Origin: Nitrososphaerales archaeon TH1920
GTDB lineage: Archaea; Thermoproteota; Nitrososphaeria; Nitrososphaerales; Nitrososphaeraceae
Assembly (NCBI GenBank): GCA_014523495.1
Contig: JAATVM010000066.1
Location: 1 to 6,006, forward strand
Direction: 5' to 3'
DNA: 6,006 nucleotides
Positions 1 through 5,235 of the stretch are shown piece by piece. Position numbers and translations under genes: made by a program. Under the pieces are notes generated by a model. That model saw only the letters and a program-made list of their open reading frames with translations, ran no database searches and was not told where the DNA came from. Each line of letters opens with the position of its first letter. Position 1 is the first letter of the stretch.

Positions 1-155
1 CGATAAAGAAATTCATACAATATGACGGAAGTAATACTATCGTTAGTGTTGTTGCTCCATATTGTTATACTGTAACATCCCTAGGAAATACATGATGGAG
101 TTTGTGATAAAACTGTAAGAATGATGATGCCTGTTTAGTGAATTAGGACCCACCC

Positions 156-269
156 TCAATTATTTAATCTTCCTTTAGGAAGAAAAGTTTCACATGGAGA
201 GTAACCATTGATACATCCATGCTCTCTTATTTCATTGTATGCTTTAACAAACATGGAATACATTCTTTT
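156..269 (-). pseudogene. C-terminal remnant of an integrase-fold (rve) transposase
   Basis: On the minus strand this frame reads KRMYSMFVKAYNEIREHG, then INGYSPCETFLPKGRLNN and a stop at 156-158. The pattern F-V-x-x-Y-N-x-I-R-x-H-G...I-N-G-x-S-P-x-E-x-F is the typical C-terminal end of IS3/IS481-type transposases with an rve catalytic core, where it follows the catalytic glutamate. Going upstream, the same frame is stopped at about 270, 285 and beyond, and no D-D-E core can be read, so only the tail is recognisable. No terminal repeats were found for this element. The class assignment rests on this short motif alone; the family within rve transposases is uncertain. Confidence 0.5.
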
Positions 270-611
270 CTAGAGAAGATACCATCACCAATACCTTTTG
301 ATTGAATCTGTGTAGTCATTTACGTATGTTGTTATCTTGTCGGTTTGTACTTTTTCTTATCTCGTACCGGATAACCACTATCTCTTAGAAGGATTATTTT
401 GGCTCGTTATCCCTGATTCCGCATCCTTATCAAGTAACCAGTGGAGGACATTCATTTCCTTTGTACTTATTTCCATGAGGTAGATATTCTTCACAACATG
501 TACAACGTTATGGTTAGCTAAAGCTGTTGTTATAAAATTGATTTCTCAAACTGATCAGTATTATTTTACAAGACCGAATAGATGGAATATTACAACGCTC
601 TTAGGGGAAAG

Positions 612-619
612 AAATATTT
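612..619 (+). promoter_or_regulatory. Probable TATA box (box A) of the cbiG operon
   Basis: AAATATTT is centred about 25-26 bases before the cbiG ATG at 641 and is preceded by a purine-rich GGGGAAAG that could act as the BRE. In archaea transcription starts about 25 bases after the TATA centre, so the transcript would begin at or next to the ATG. That means a leaderless mRNA, which fits the absence of a Shine-Dalgarno sequence before cbiG. It also implies that cbiG is the first gene of the operon. Confidence 0.5.
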
Positions 620-640
620 CTGTCAGATCCAATTCTTTAA

Positions 641-1735
641 ATGTTGAAAGAGAAAGAAAGGATTGCAGTCCTTGCAATTACAAAAAATGGTATCACGATC
701 TCCAGGATTATCAAAAAAAATATTCCCGAAACAGTAATATGTATTCCCGAAAAACTTAGGACTGATGCTGATACTGATAACGATCTTGCAAGTATTACGT
801 GGTTTAAAGACCCTGTACCAAAAATAATAGTGGATCTCTTCAAATCCAGTGATGCCTTGATCTGCATTTTTTCTCTTGGAGCTGTTGTACGCCTAATATC
901 GAATTTATTGGTAGACAAAAGAAGCGACCCTGCTGTACTTGTTATAGATGATAAAGCTACCTTTGTGATAAGTGCTCTTTCAGGTCATCTCGGAGGAGCT
1001 AATGCACTAACACGACAGATTGCATCTTTTCTAAATTCGACGCCTGTTATAACGACTGCAGCTGATGTGAATAAAACCATATTTGTAGATCTTCTTGGTA
1101 ACGAATTCGGATGGAAAATAGAAAACTTTGAAAATGTAACCAAAACCTGCGCGCTCATGGTAAATGAAGAAAAAATGGCAATTTTTCAGGACTCGGGAGA
1201 ACGAAACTGGTGGGATATAAATAACCTTCCTAAAAATGTAACAATAGTGAAGAGTCTTGAAGAGACCCGTGAGAATTCATTTAAAGGAAATTTGATTATT
1301 TCTGATAAAATAATCACTGATACAAATATTTTGTTAAAGTCAGTCATATATAGACCTAAAACACTTGTAGTTGGAGTCGGAGTTCACTGGGATACAACAA
1401 AAAAAGAGATACTTGAAGGAATAACATCTGTACTGCAAAAAAATATGTTAAGTTTTTCTTGCATCAAGGCACTTACCTCACTTAAAAAGAAAATTGATGT
1501 CAAAGGTCTGACCGAATTCTCACAGGAAAATAATATTCCACTTTATCTTTATGATAAGGAAGAGCTAGAAAAGATTGATGTTCCAAACCCTTCTGAGATG
1601 GTAAAAAAATATGAAGGAGTTTCAAGTGTTTCGGAAGCATCTTCTCTCCTGTATTCTCGTGGAAGTCTAATAGTGTCGAAACAAAAATTTCCCCCTAATT
1701 TGACTATAGCTATATCGAAGGTGAGTTATGAATAA
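641..1735 (+). CDS. cbiG: CbiG, cobalt-precorrin-5A hydrolase (cobalamin biosynthesis)
   Basis: Cytosolic enzyme of the anaerobic (early cobalt insertion) corrin pathway. It opens the ring-A delta-lactone of cobalt-precorrin-5A and releases a two-carbon fragment as acetaldehyde. The 364 residues suit the three-part family layout: an N-terminal domain (about 55-140) with the family signature SGHLGGAN at residues 114-121 followed by PVITTAADVNK, a variable middle (about 145-235), and the CbiG C-terminal domain from about 241, with GVGVHWDTTKKEI at 245-257, SVSEASSLL at 329-337 and a closing LIVSKQKF...LTIAIS. In the C-terminal domain many homologues have GIGCRRGT where this protein has GVGVHWDT. 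The ATG at 641 is favoured by the TATA-like box at 612-619 and by the residues IAVLAITKNGI starting right after it. cbiX begins two bases after the stop, so the genes are co-transcribed. Confidence 0.93.
   Translation: MLKEKERIAVLAITKNGITISRIIKKNIPETVICIPEKLRTDADTDNDLASITWFKDPVPKIIVDLFKSSDALICIFSLGAVVRLISNLLVDKRSDPAVLVIDDKATFVISALSGHLGGANALTRQIASFLNSTPVITTAADVNKTIFVDLLGNEFGWKIENFENVTKTCALMVNEEKMAIFQDSGERNWWDINNLPKNVTIVKSLEETRENSFKGNLIISDKIITDTNILLKSVIYRPKTLVVGVGVHWDTTKKEILEGITSVLQKNMLSFSCIKALTSLKKKIDVKGLTEFSQENNIPLYLYDKEELEKIDVPNPSEMVKKYEGVSSVSEASSLLYSRGSLIVSKQKFPPNLTIAISKVSYE
1719..1724 (+). promoter_or_regulatory. Shine-Dalgarno-like site for cbiX inside the cbiG 3' end
   Basis: AGGTGA matches part of the archaeal SD consensus GGAGGTGAT and ends 13 bases before the cbiX ATG at 1738. 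This is longer than the usual 5-9 bases, so translational coupling with cbiG (its stop is at 1733-1735) may matter more. It is weak support for the chosen start. Confidence 0.35.
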
Positions 1736-1737
1736 AA

Positions 1738-2496
1738 ATGCGTAAAGCTCTTTTAATAATAGACAGGGGAAGCAAGGAGACAGAAGTAAGACACGAATTA
1801 GAAGAGATCGCTAAAATTGCAAAGGAGAAAGGAAACTATCATTATACAAACTATTGTTTTTTAGAGGTTGTTCCACCTTTTATTGAAGAAGGAATAGCAG
1901 GATGCCTAGATGAAAATGTAGATTTCATTACAGTAATGCCATATTTTCTATATCCAGGTATGAAACTAAAGGATTCTGTAAAACAAAGTGCCATACTAGC
2001 TAAAAGATTCGGATTGAAATTAGTTATTACTAAACCATTGAGTTATTCTGATATGTTATCATCGATTATTGTAAATAGGGTTGCGAAATTAAAGAGGGAC
2101 AAAAAAATATCATATGAGAATTCAGATTGTGATGTTTTGGTAATAGGACATGGAAGTTCAGATAAAAGAGCAAGAGAAGCTTTCATTTTCACAGTAGATA
2201 AAATTAAACAAATCTATAAAAATGTAAAATTCTGTTTCCTGGAATTGGACCTGCCAAACATAGAACAGGGACTCTCGTCTATTATTCAGACAGATCCAAA
2301 AGTCATTTTGATAATGCCATATTTTCTACATAAAGGAATCCATATCAAAAGCGACGTTGTAAACGAAATCAAACAAGTACTAAAGAAATATCCTTTTTCT
2401 AATGTACATATTTCAGATCATATAGGTGTTGATGAAAAAATGGTCGAACTGGTATTGGAACGTGCAAAGGAGTCTGAAAATAGAAGAAGTGACTGA
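1738..2496 (+). CDS. cbiX: CbiX, sirohydrochlorin cobaltochelatase, duplicated two-domain form
   Basis: Class II chelatase that inserts Co2+ into sirohydrochlorin, the entry step of the anaerobic cobalamin branch; ATP-independent and cytosolic. The 252 residues are two tandem CbiX domains (about 1-120 and 131-245) that align with each other: LLIIDRGSKE / VLVIGHGSSD, CFLEVVPPFIEEGI / CFLELDLPNIEQGL, and VMPYFLYPGMKLKDSV / IMPYFLHKGIHIKSDV. The second half keeps the two metal-site histidines, H138 in GHGS and H202 in GIH. The first half has R10 and K76 at the equivalent places, so only the C-terminal half looks able to bind metal. In the two-domain SirB/CbiX of bacilli the active histidines sit in the N-terminal half, so this is the reverse arrangement. 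The alternative reading, a siroheme ferrochelatase, is made less likely by cbiG and cbiC on either side. Confidence 0.92.
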   Translation: MRKALLIIDRGSKETEVRHELEEIAKIAKEKGNYHYTNYCFLEVVPPFIEEGIAGCLDENVDFITVMPYFLYPGMKLKDSVKQSAILAKRFGLKLVITKPLSYSDMLSSIIVNRVAKLKRDKKISYENSDCDVLVIGHGSSDKRAREAFIFTVDKIKQIYKNVKFCFLELDLPNIEQGLSSIIQTDPKVILIMPYFLHKGIHIKSDVVNEIKQVLKKYPFSNVHISDHIGVDEKMVELVLERAKESENRRSD

Positions 2497-2551
2497 GAGA
2501 AAACTAAGACGAGAATCCAATAATATCAATGAATCTGCAGAGAATAGGTCG

Positions 2552-3184
2552 ATGTCCATTAAATCCTTTGATATTGAAAAAACAAGTTTTAAGATAATAG
2601 AGGATGAGATTGGAAATCACGGATATGAACAGCAGTATGAATGGCCTATAGTTAGAAGAGTGATACATGCTACAGCAGATTTCGACTTTGCAGGCGTTGA
2701 AAAAATAATATTCAGTTATGATCCTATTGCTTCTGCATTTGATGCATTTAAAAATGGCTGTAATATAGTTACAGATGTTGAAATGGTTAGATCAGGGATT
2801 TCCAAGAATTCTTTAACTACATTAAATTTGAAATCTTTTTGTAAAATATCTGACCCTTTCATAACCGAGGAGACAAAGAAACACAATAAAACTAGAGCAG
2901 AAATGGCTATGAGGAGTTCTGCAGTAGAGATGAATGGCGGAATAGTTGTTATCGGTAACGCTCCAACCTCGTTGTATGAAACCATAAAAATGGTCAAAGA
3001 AGGAATAACAAAGCCAAATTTGGTGATTGGAGTTCCAGTAGGTTTTGTGTCTGCCTTCGAATCTAAAAAAGAACTTTTAAAAACTGTCGTACCAAGTATA
3101 ACAAATATTGGAAGAAAAGGAGGAAGCCCTGTCGCTTCATCAATTATCAATGCTTTGATGCTTTTATATCTTCATAATAGGTAA
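2552..3184 (+). CDS. cbiC: CbiC/CobH, cobalt-precorrin-8 (precorrin-8X) methylmutase
   Basis: Moves the methyl group from C-11 to C-12 of the corrin ring, giving cobyrinate or its cobalt form; cytosolic. From the ATG at 2552 the product is 210 residues, the usual family length. Family signatures in order: an N-terminal SFKIIEDEI helix, WPIVRRVIHATADFDFA with the catalytic histidine H39 (the counterpart of CobH His43), NIVTDVEMVRSGI, RSSAVEM, VIGNAPTSLYE, VIGVPVGFVSAFESKKEL and the C-terminal GRKGGSPVASSIINALM. The frame is open further upstream: a GTG at 2489, overlapping the cbiX stop by 8 bases, would add 21 charged residues, with AAAGGAG at 2466-2472 as a distant ribosome site. I prefer 2552 because similarity to the family begins there, although no clear SD precedes it. 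Last gene of the three-gene operon. Confidence 0.9.
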   Translation: MSIKSFDIEKTSFKIIEDEIGNHGYEQQYEWPIVRRVIHATADFDFAGVEKIIFSYDPIASAFDAFKNGCNIVTDVEMVRSGISKNSLTTLNLKSFCKISDPFITEETKKHNKTRAEMAMRSSAVEMNGGIVVIGNAPTSLYETIKMVKEGITKPNLVIGVPVGFVSAFESKKELLKTVVPSITNIGRKGGSPVASSIINALMLLYLHNR

Positions 3185-3186
3185 TC

Positions 3187-3203
3187 GATGATTTTTTGAT
3201 TCT
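3187..3203 (+). terminator. T-rich candidate terminator after cbiC
   Basis: Six consecutive T (3192-3197) begin eight bases after the cbiC stop, followed by GATTCTT. Archaeal RNA polymerase commonly stops at short T-runs without a hairpin. No strong stem-loop is visible here. Confidence 0.4.
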
Positions 3204-3392
3204 TAAAATAAAAAAATAAGGATGACGCTAATACAAAAAATGAATTGACGATAACATTGAAGTTTACCAATACTGGAAAGGAGGAGTGTTTGTCTAGACA
3301 GTTGTTATTTATTCTCAAGATCTATTTACAATAACAGGCAAAGGATGTATTACACAACTGTTAATGTATCATAGCAATGAGGAAAGCTATTG

Positions 3393-3418
3393 AAAAAAAA
3401 ACAGTTTTTATTTTTTTT
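3393..3418 (+). terminator. A-tract followed by T-tracts; terminator or bent DNA
   Basis: Nine A (3393-3401), CAG, five T, A and eight T. On the plus strand this could form an A-T stem and would be a strong T-rich stop for any read-through from cbiC. It also lies just upstream of the SRPBCC promoter, where A/T tracts bend DNA. The choice between these roles cannot be made from sequence. Confidence 0.35.
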
Positions 3419-3433
3419 ATTTATTTATCAAGC

Positions 3434-3443
3434 ATATTTAATA
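3434..3443 (+). promoter_or_regulatory. TATA box of the SRPBCC gene
   Basis: ATATTTAATA is centred about 30 bases before the TTG start at 3469. Transcription would begin about 4-6 bases before the start codon, giving an almost leaderless mRNA. This supports TTG 3469 as the start, as there is an in-frame stop at 3445-3447 and no other usable start between them. Confidence 0.5.
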
Positions 3444-3468
3444 ATGATTCATTACAAATCTAGCATCA

Positions 3469-3867
3469 TTGAAGGAGATAAAAGCAGAAATAAAAATTCG
3501 ATCGTCTGCAGAGAAAGTGTGGAATGTAATTTCAGATTTTAAAAACTATTCTCAATGGAATCCTATAATTCAAAGGATTACAGGAGAACCAAAGGTTGGA
3601 ACAAAGTTGGAGGTCCACGTGATAACAGTTGGAGGAAAAAATAGAGTATATCATCCAGAAGTAATAAAGGTCGAACCTCTGCATGAGATAAGATGGTATG
3701 GAAAGTTTTTCTCATCTGTAATCTTTAGTGGAGAACGAGTATTAACAATAGATGAAATTTCAAAAAACGAAGTTAATTTTATTAATAAAGAGATCTTTTC
3801 TGGGATTGGAGTTAAATTTGCGCCAAAAAAATGGAGCAAGACATCATTGCGAGTTTTGAATCCATGA
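3469..3867 (+). CDS. SRPBCC (START-like) family protein, frameshifted near its C-terminus
   Basis: Small soluble protein of the SRPBCC/polyketide-cyclase-like fold, which binds hydrophobic ligands in a deep pocket; the ligand is unknown. It starts at TTG with KEIKAEIKIRSSAEKVWNVISDF, where family members usually read M-K-E-I. Then come YSQWNPIIQRITGEPKVGTKLEVHV (helix 2-3 and first strands), VIKVEPLHEIRWYGKFF, and NKEIFSGIGVKFAP leading into the long C-terminal helix. In the annotated frame the protein ends at 132 residues with an unlikely tail (KWSKTSLRVLNP), so half of the last helix is missing. The proper helix continues in the -1 frame from the A7 run at 3825-3831 to the stop at 3900-3902, giving 144 residues, close to the family norm. 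Its own promoter lies upstream; it is not part of the cobalamin operon. Confidence 0.8.
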   Translation: MKEIKAEIKIRSSAEKVWNVISDFKNYSQWNPIIQRITGEPKVGTKLEVHVITVGGKNRVYHPEVIKVEPLHEIRWYGKFFSSVIFSGERVLTIDEISKNEVNFINKEIFSGIGVKFAPKKWSKTSLRVLNP

Positions 3868-3902
3868 ACAAATCACTTAAGAATGTAATTGAAAGAACAT
3901 AA
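3825..3902 (+). other. A7 slippery site and -1-frame C-terminal helix of the SRPBCC protein
   Basis: The zero frame reads cc-A AAA AAA TGG, exactly the X XXY YYZ layout of a -1 slippery heptamer. Slipping back one base gives ATG GAG CAA and the sequence MEQDIIASFESMNKSLKNVI before a stop at 3900-3902. That is the amphipathic C-terminal helix expected in this family (compare the common ...FEEMNKALK ending). The explanations are a one-base loss from an original A8 run (mutation or sequencing error), transcriptional slippage on the A-run, or programmed -1 frameshifting. No obvious downstream pseudoknot was found. Confidence 0.7.
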
Positions 3903-3922
3903 ATAAACGATAAAAAAGGTTT

Positions 3923-3937
3923 CCAATCTAATATTGG
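3923..3937. repeat. Small inverted repeat next to the IS insertion point
   Basis: CCAAT-CTAAT-ATTGG, a perfect 5-bp stem with a 5-base loop, lies 21 bases after the restored SRPBCC stop and three bases before the left end of the insertion sequence. It could be part of the gene's 3' end or of the insertion target. The short arms make chance possible. Confidence 0.3.
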
Positions 3938-3940
3938 TGG

Positions 3941-3956
3941 TGTTAAGTTAAGGAGT
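3941..3956 (+). repeat. Left terminal inverted repeat of the IS
   Basis: TGTTAAGTTAAGGAGT pairs with the complement of 4619-4634. Twelve identical outer bases are followed by one mismatch (G/T) and three more matches. Confidence 0.8.
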
Positions 3957-3969
3957 TGTATCACCTCCT
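3951..3969 (-). other. Outward-facing Shine-Dalgarno sequence in a hairpin at the IS left end
   Basis: The plus strand carries ATCACCTCCT (3960-3969), identical to the conserved 3' end of 16S rRNA. On the minus strand it is therefore a perfect SD (AGGAGGTGAT) pointing out of the element. AGGAG at 3951-3955 can pair with CTCCT at 3965-3969, which would hide the SD in a stem with a 9-base loop. It overlaps the last codons of the transposase relic, so it may be chance. Confidence 0.35.
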
Positions 3970-4620
3970 ACAAGGCACATCAATAATCGAAATTTTAGAT
4001 GATCTCCTGATACCATTGTGCATGAATACAAATAATTGAATCCAGTTGTAGACATGTGATAGATTAAAGTCAAATTTTTCTATTCTCTCATTTACATATT
4101 CAATGACTTTCCATTATACTCTTTTCATAAGGTGAATGTAACCTGTGTTCCAATTTCAAAGAACTACAGGCTTCAGGATACCAACTACCACCATCTGAAT
4201 ATACCGTATGTCTACCATATTTTTCAACTAGCAAATGTAGAAAGTATTCAGTAACAAGTATATTCCTATGTCTTGAAATGTAAACACCAAGTACAACTCT
4301 ATGTACTGGTTCAACTACTGCTACCCATAAATAACCATGCTCTTGTATTTCCGATTTGTACCATTGTTTCATCTATCAGAAATGCAGATACTCTTTTACA
4401 CGGATAGATTTGTTTGGGATTGAACTTTTGTACCCATTCCCAGACCGCAACATGACTTCTCTGTACAAATGGTTCTATTATTGCTCTTGATACATTACGA
4501 AAGCTCAACCCCAGAAAATACAAATATAATCCATACATAGTTATCTCGCTGGATGTCCCCTCACGTTCGGATAAACTCAATAGGATATGAGAGGTTATTC
4601 TCAGCTATAGCTCTTTCCAC
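3961..4620 (-). pseudogene. DDE transposase pseudogene (IS6/IS240-like), multiply frameshifted
   Basis: Read on the minus strand through three frame changes, a near-complete transposase appears. The segments are VERAIAENNLSYPIEFIRT from a GTG at 4620; a shift near 4563; EGTSSEITMYGLYLYFLGLS with RNVSRAI and WEWVQKFNPKQIYP (helix-turn-helix type N-terminus), then SAFLIDETMVQIGN with the first catalytic D at 4371-4373; a one-base shift near 4346; LWVAVVEPVHRVVLGVYISR and GRHTVYSDGGSWYPEAC with the second D at 4193-4195; EKSIMES with the likely catalytic E at 4109-4111; a shift near 4105; then VIEYVNERIEKFDF, HVYNWIQLFVFMHNG and a stop at 3961-3963. Compared with what I recall of intact relatives, about ten residues after EKFDF also seem missing. 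The catalytic triad survives in DNA, but no full protein can be made. Decay by small indels suggests an old insertion. Confidence 0.85.
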
Positions 4621-4634
4621 TACTTAACTTAACA
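4619..4634 (-). repeat. Right terminal inverted repeat of the IS
   Basis: Read on the minus strand this is TGTTAAGTTAAGTAGT, the partner of 3941-3956. It overlaps the probable GTG start of the transposase relic by two bases. Confidence 0.8.
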
Positions 4635-4655
4635 GGACTTTTTGTTTATCCAGAT

Positions 4656-4677
4656 AATTTATTAATATGAATAAATT
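4656..4677. repeat. AT-only inverted repeat right of the IS
   Basis: AATTTATT-AATATG-AATAAATT, perfect 8-bp arms around a 6-base loop. It is made almost only of A and T, so its information content is low and no role is assigned. Confidence 0.35.
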
Positions 4678-4814
4678 GATAAAAAAAGCTTTCAATTAGA
4701 TATGTTCAATTAAAGCATTATTTTCCTCAAAAAAATATAAAGGATTTGTGTGGAAGGATTTGAATTTATCTACAATATATTGCATATCAGTATATTAGAA
4801 TCCGAGATTACCTC

Positions 4815-4828
4815 AGTATTTAAATACT
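4815..4828. repeat. 14-bp perfect palindrome at the 3' end of the decayed minus-strand gene
   Basis: AGTATTTAAATACT reads the same on both strands and touches the stop codon (4828-4830) of the pseudogene on the minus strand. It could be a protein-binding site or part of a 3' end, or simply AT-rich chance. Confidence 0.35.
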
Positions 4829-5095
4829 TAATTTCCTGTTATATAATTTGCAGATACTGTTATAGTTGTATTTCCACGGCTAGAACCGTTGTAGTTATCA
4901 ATCCAATACCAACTGCTTTTCGGATATGGTTCATCTCTAAATGTAGAGTTGTTGATTGCTCTTCTCTGTAACCGCATCCATCGTCTTGTCTATATTAAGC
5001 TCAGTTCTGGAGACTTGGTTGGCAGGAATAAAAGGACTATTCTTGGAGGACAACGTTTTATTAATTGTTATTTTTTGATTTATGTATTTATGCAT
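4828..5095 (-). pseudogene. Decayed gene of unknown family, frameshifted
   Basis: A minus-strand frame starts at the ATG 5093-5095 (MHKYINQKITINKTLSSKNS), runs through FIPANQVSRTELNIDKTMDA and VTEKSNQQLYI, and stops at 4937-4939 (52 residues). Just before this stop another frame opens and continues with NNSTFRDEPYPKSSWYWIDN and YNGSSRGNTTITVSANYITGN to a stop at 4828-4830. The two parts join naturally at SN/NS near 4950, suggesting one original gene of about 85-90 residues broken by a small indel. The composition (many N, S, T; aromatic W-Y-W; alternating strand-like residues) resembles extracellular beta-rich domains, but there is no signal peptide and I do not recognise the family. A TATA-like CTATAAG lies about 22 bases before the ATG. 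It could also be two chance frames. Confidence 0.45.
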
Positions 5096-5207
5096 TACCT
5101 AATACTACGTATCTTATAGTGAAATGATTTTCATTTAACGTTAAAAAGTCAGGTTATTTTAAACCTTCATCTTTTCCATTCATCTTATAATAACGGATAG
5201 AAATTCT

Positions 5208-5215
5208 TTTAATAT
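5208..5215 (+). promoter_or_regulatory. TATA box of the DUF427 gene
   Basis: TTTAATAT is centred about 24-25 bases before the ATG at 5236, giving a leaderless transcript; no SD precedes the ATG. This is the same arrangement as in front of cbiG. Confidence 0.5.
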
Positions 5216-5235
5216 TCTGTCTATAATTAAATATC

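Larger units (their letters stand above)
1..640. other. Gene-poor stretch upstream of the cobalamin operon
   Basis: No intact gene is visible on either strand. A plus-strand reading frame open from base 3 to the stop at 93-95 (ending ...VTSLGNT) could be the tail of a gene starting before the window, but at this AT content about 30 open codons can arise by chance. The minus strand between about 545 and 156 has coding-like but stop-broken stretches. One of these ends in a recognisable transposase C-terminus and is listed separately. Another (about 545-380, containing MEISTKEMNVLHWLLDKDAE) reads like protein but I do not recognise it. A near-perfect palindrome, TCTTCCT-TT-AGGAAGA, lies at 168-183 inside the transposase remnant. 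Confidence 0.6.
3185..3433 (+). other. Intergenic stretch between cbiC and the SRPBCC gene
   Basis: No intact gene. A plus-strand frame is open from 3212 to the stop at 3332-3334 and contains KNELTITLKFTNTGKEE, which resembles a beta-strand segment of secreted immunoglobulin-like domains, but there is no start codon and no continuation, so it is at best a gene fragment. An SD-like AAGGAGGAGTG (3278-3288) is followed by no usable reading frame. The stretch ends in a strong A/T tract (3393-3428). Confidence 0.4.
3941..4634 (-). mobile_element. Decayed 694-bp insertion sequence, IS6/IS240-like
   Basis: The element is bounded by imperfect terminal inverted repeats: TGTTAAGTTAAGGAGT at 3941-3956 and, on the other strand, TGTTAAGTTAAGTAGT at 4634-4619. 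The first 12 bases are identical and 15 of 16 match. It contains a single minus-strand transposase relic filling nearly the whole length, with the GTG start 15 bases inside the right end and the last stop 20 bases inside the left end. No target-site duplication is visible: the flanks are ...ATTGGTGG and GGACTTTT. The size, short ends and single DDE gene fit the small IS6-like elements of archaea. Several frameshifts mean it cannot move on its own. Confidence 0.8.
4635..5235. other. Stretch between the IS and the DUF427 gene
   Basis: Apart from the decayed minus-strand gene at 4828-5095 and two AT-rich palindromes, I see no gene. The only sizeable plus-strand frame (4750-4971) lies antisense to that relic and has no domain-like features. 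A TATAAA at about 4735-4741 leads to no supported gene. Confidence 0.5.

Noticed and set aside
721..750. Direct repeat TATTCCCGAAA at 721-731 and 740-750
   Set aside because: It lies within cbiG and encodes two similar I-P-E turns; two copies only, probably chance.
538..759. 73-codon plus-strand frame overlapping the cbiG start
   Set aside because: It overlaps cbiG in another frame, has no domain-like pattern, and the promoter signal fits cbiG.
637..918. 93-codon minus-strand frame inside cbiG
   Set aside because: Antisense shadow of a clearly identified gene.
2426..2551. Extension of cbiC to the ATG at 2426
   Set aside because: It would overlap cbiX by 71 bases and add a Trp-rich, unconserved N-terminus that is a frame-shifted reading of cbiX.
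2716..3150. 144-codon minus-strand frame inside cbiC
   Set aside because: Mirror of the conserved cbiC frame; the plus strand carries all CobH/CbiC motifs.
3278..3288. Strong SD-like AAGGAGGAGTG as a hidden small-gene start
   Set aside because: The following GTG frame stops after three codons and other starts give no supported protein.
3651..3839. 62-codon minus-strand frame inside the SRPBCC gene
   Set aside because: Antisense shadow with no features of its own.
4750..4971. 73-codon plus-strand frame
   Set aside because: Rich in Ile, Cys and Ser with no recognisable pattern, and antisense to a more protein-like minus-strand relic.
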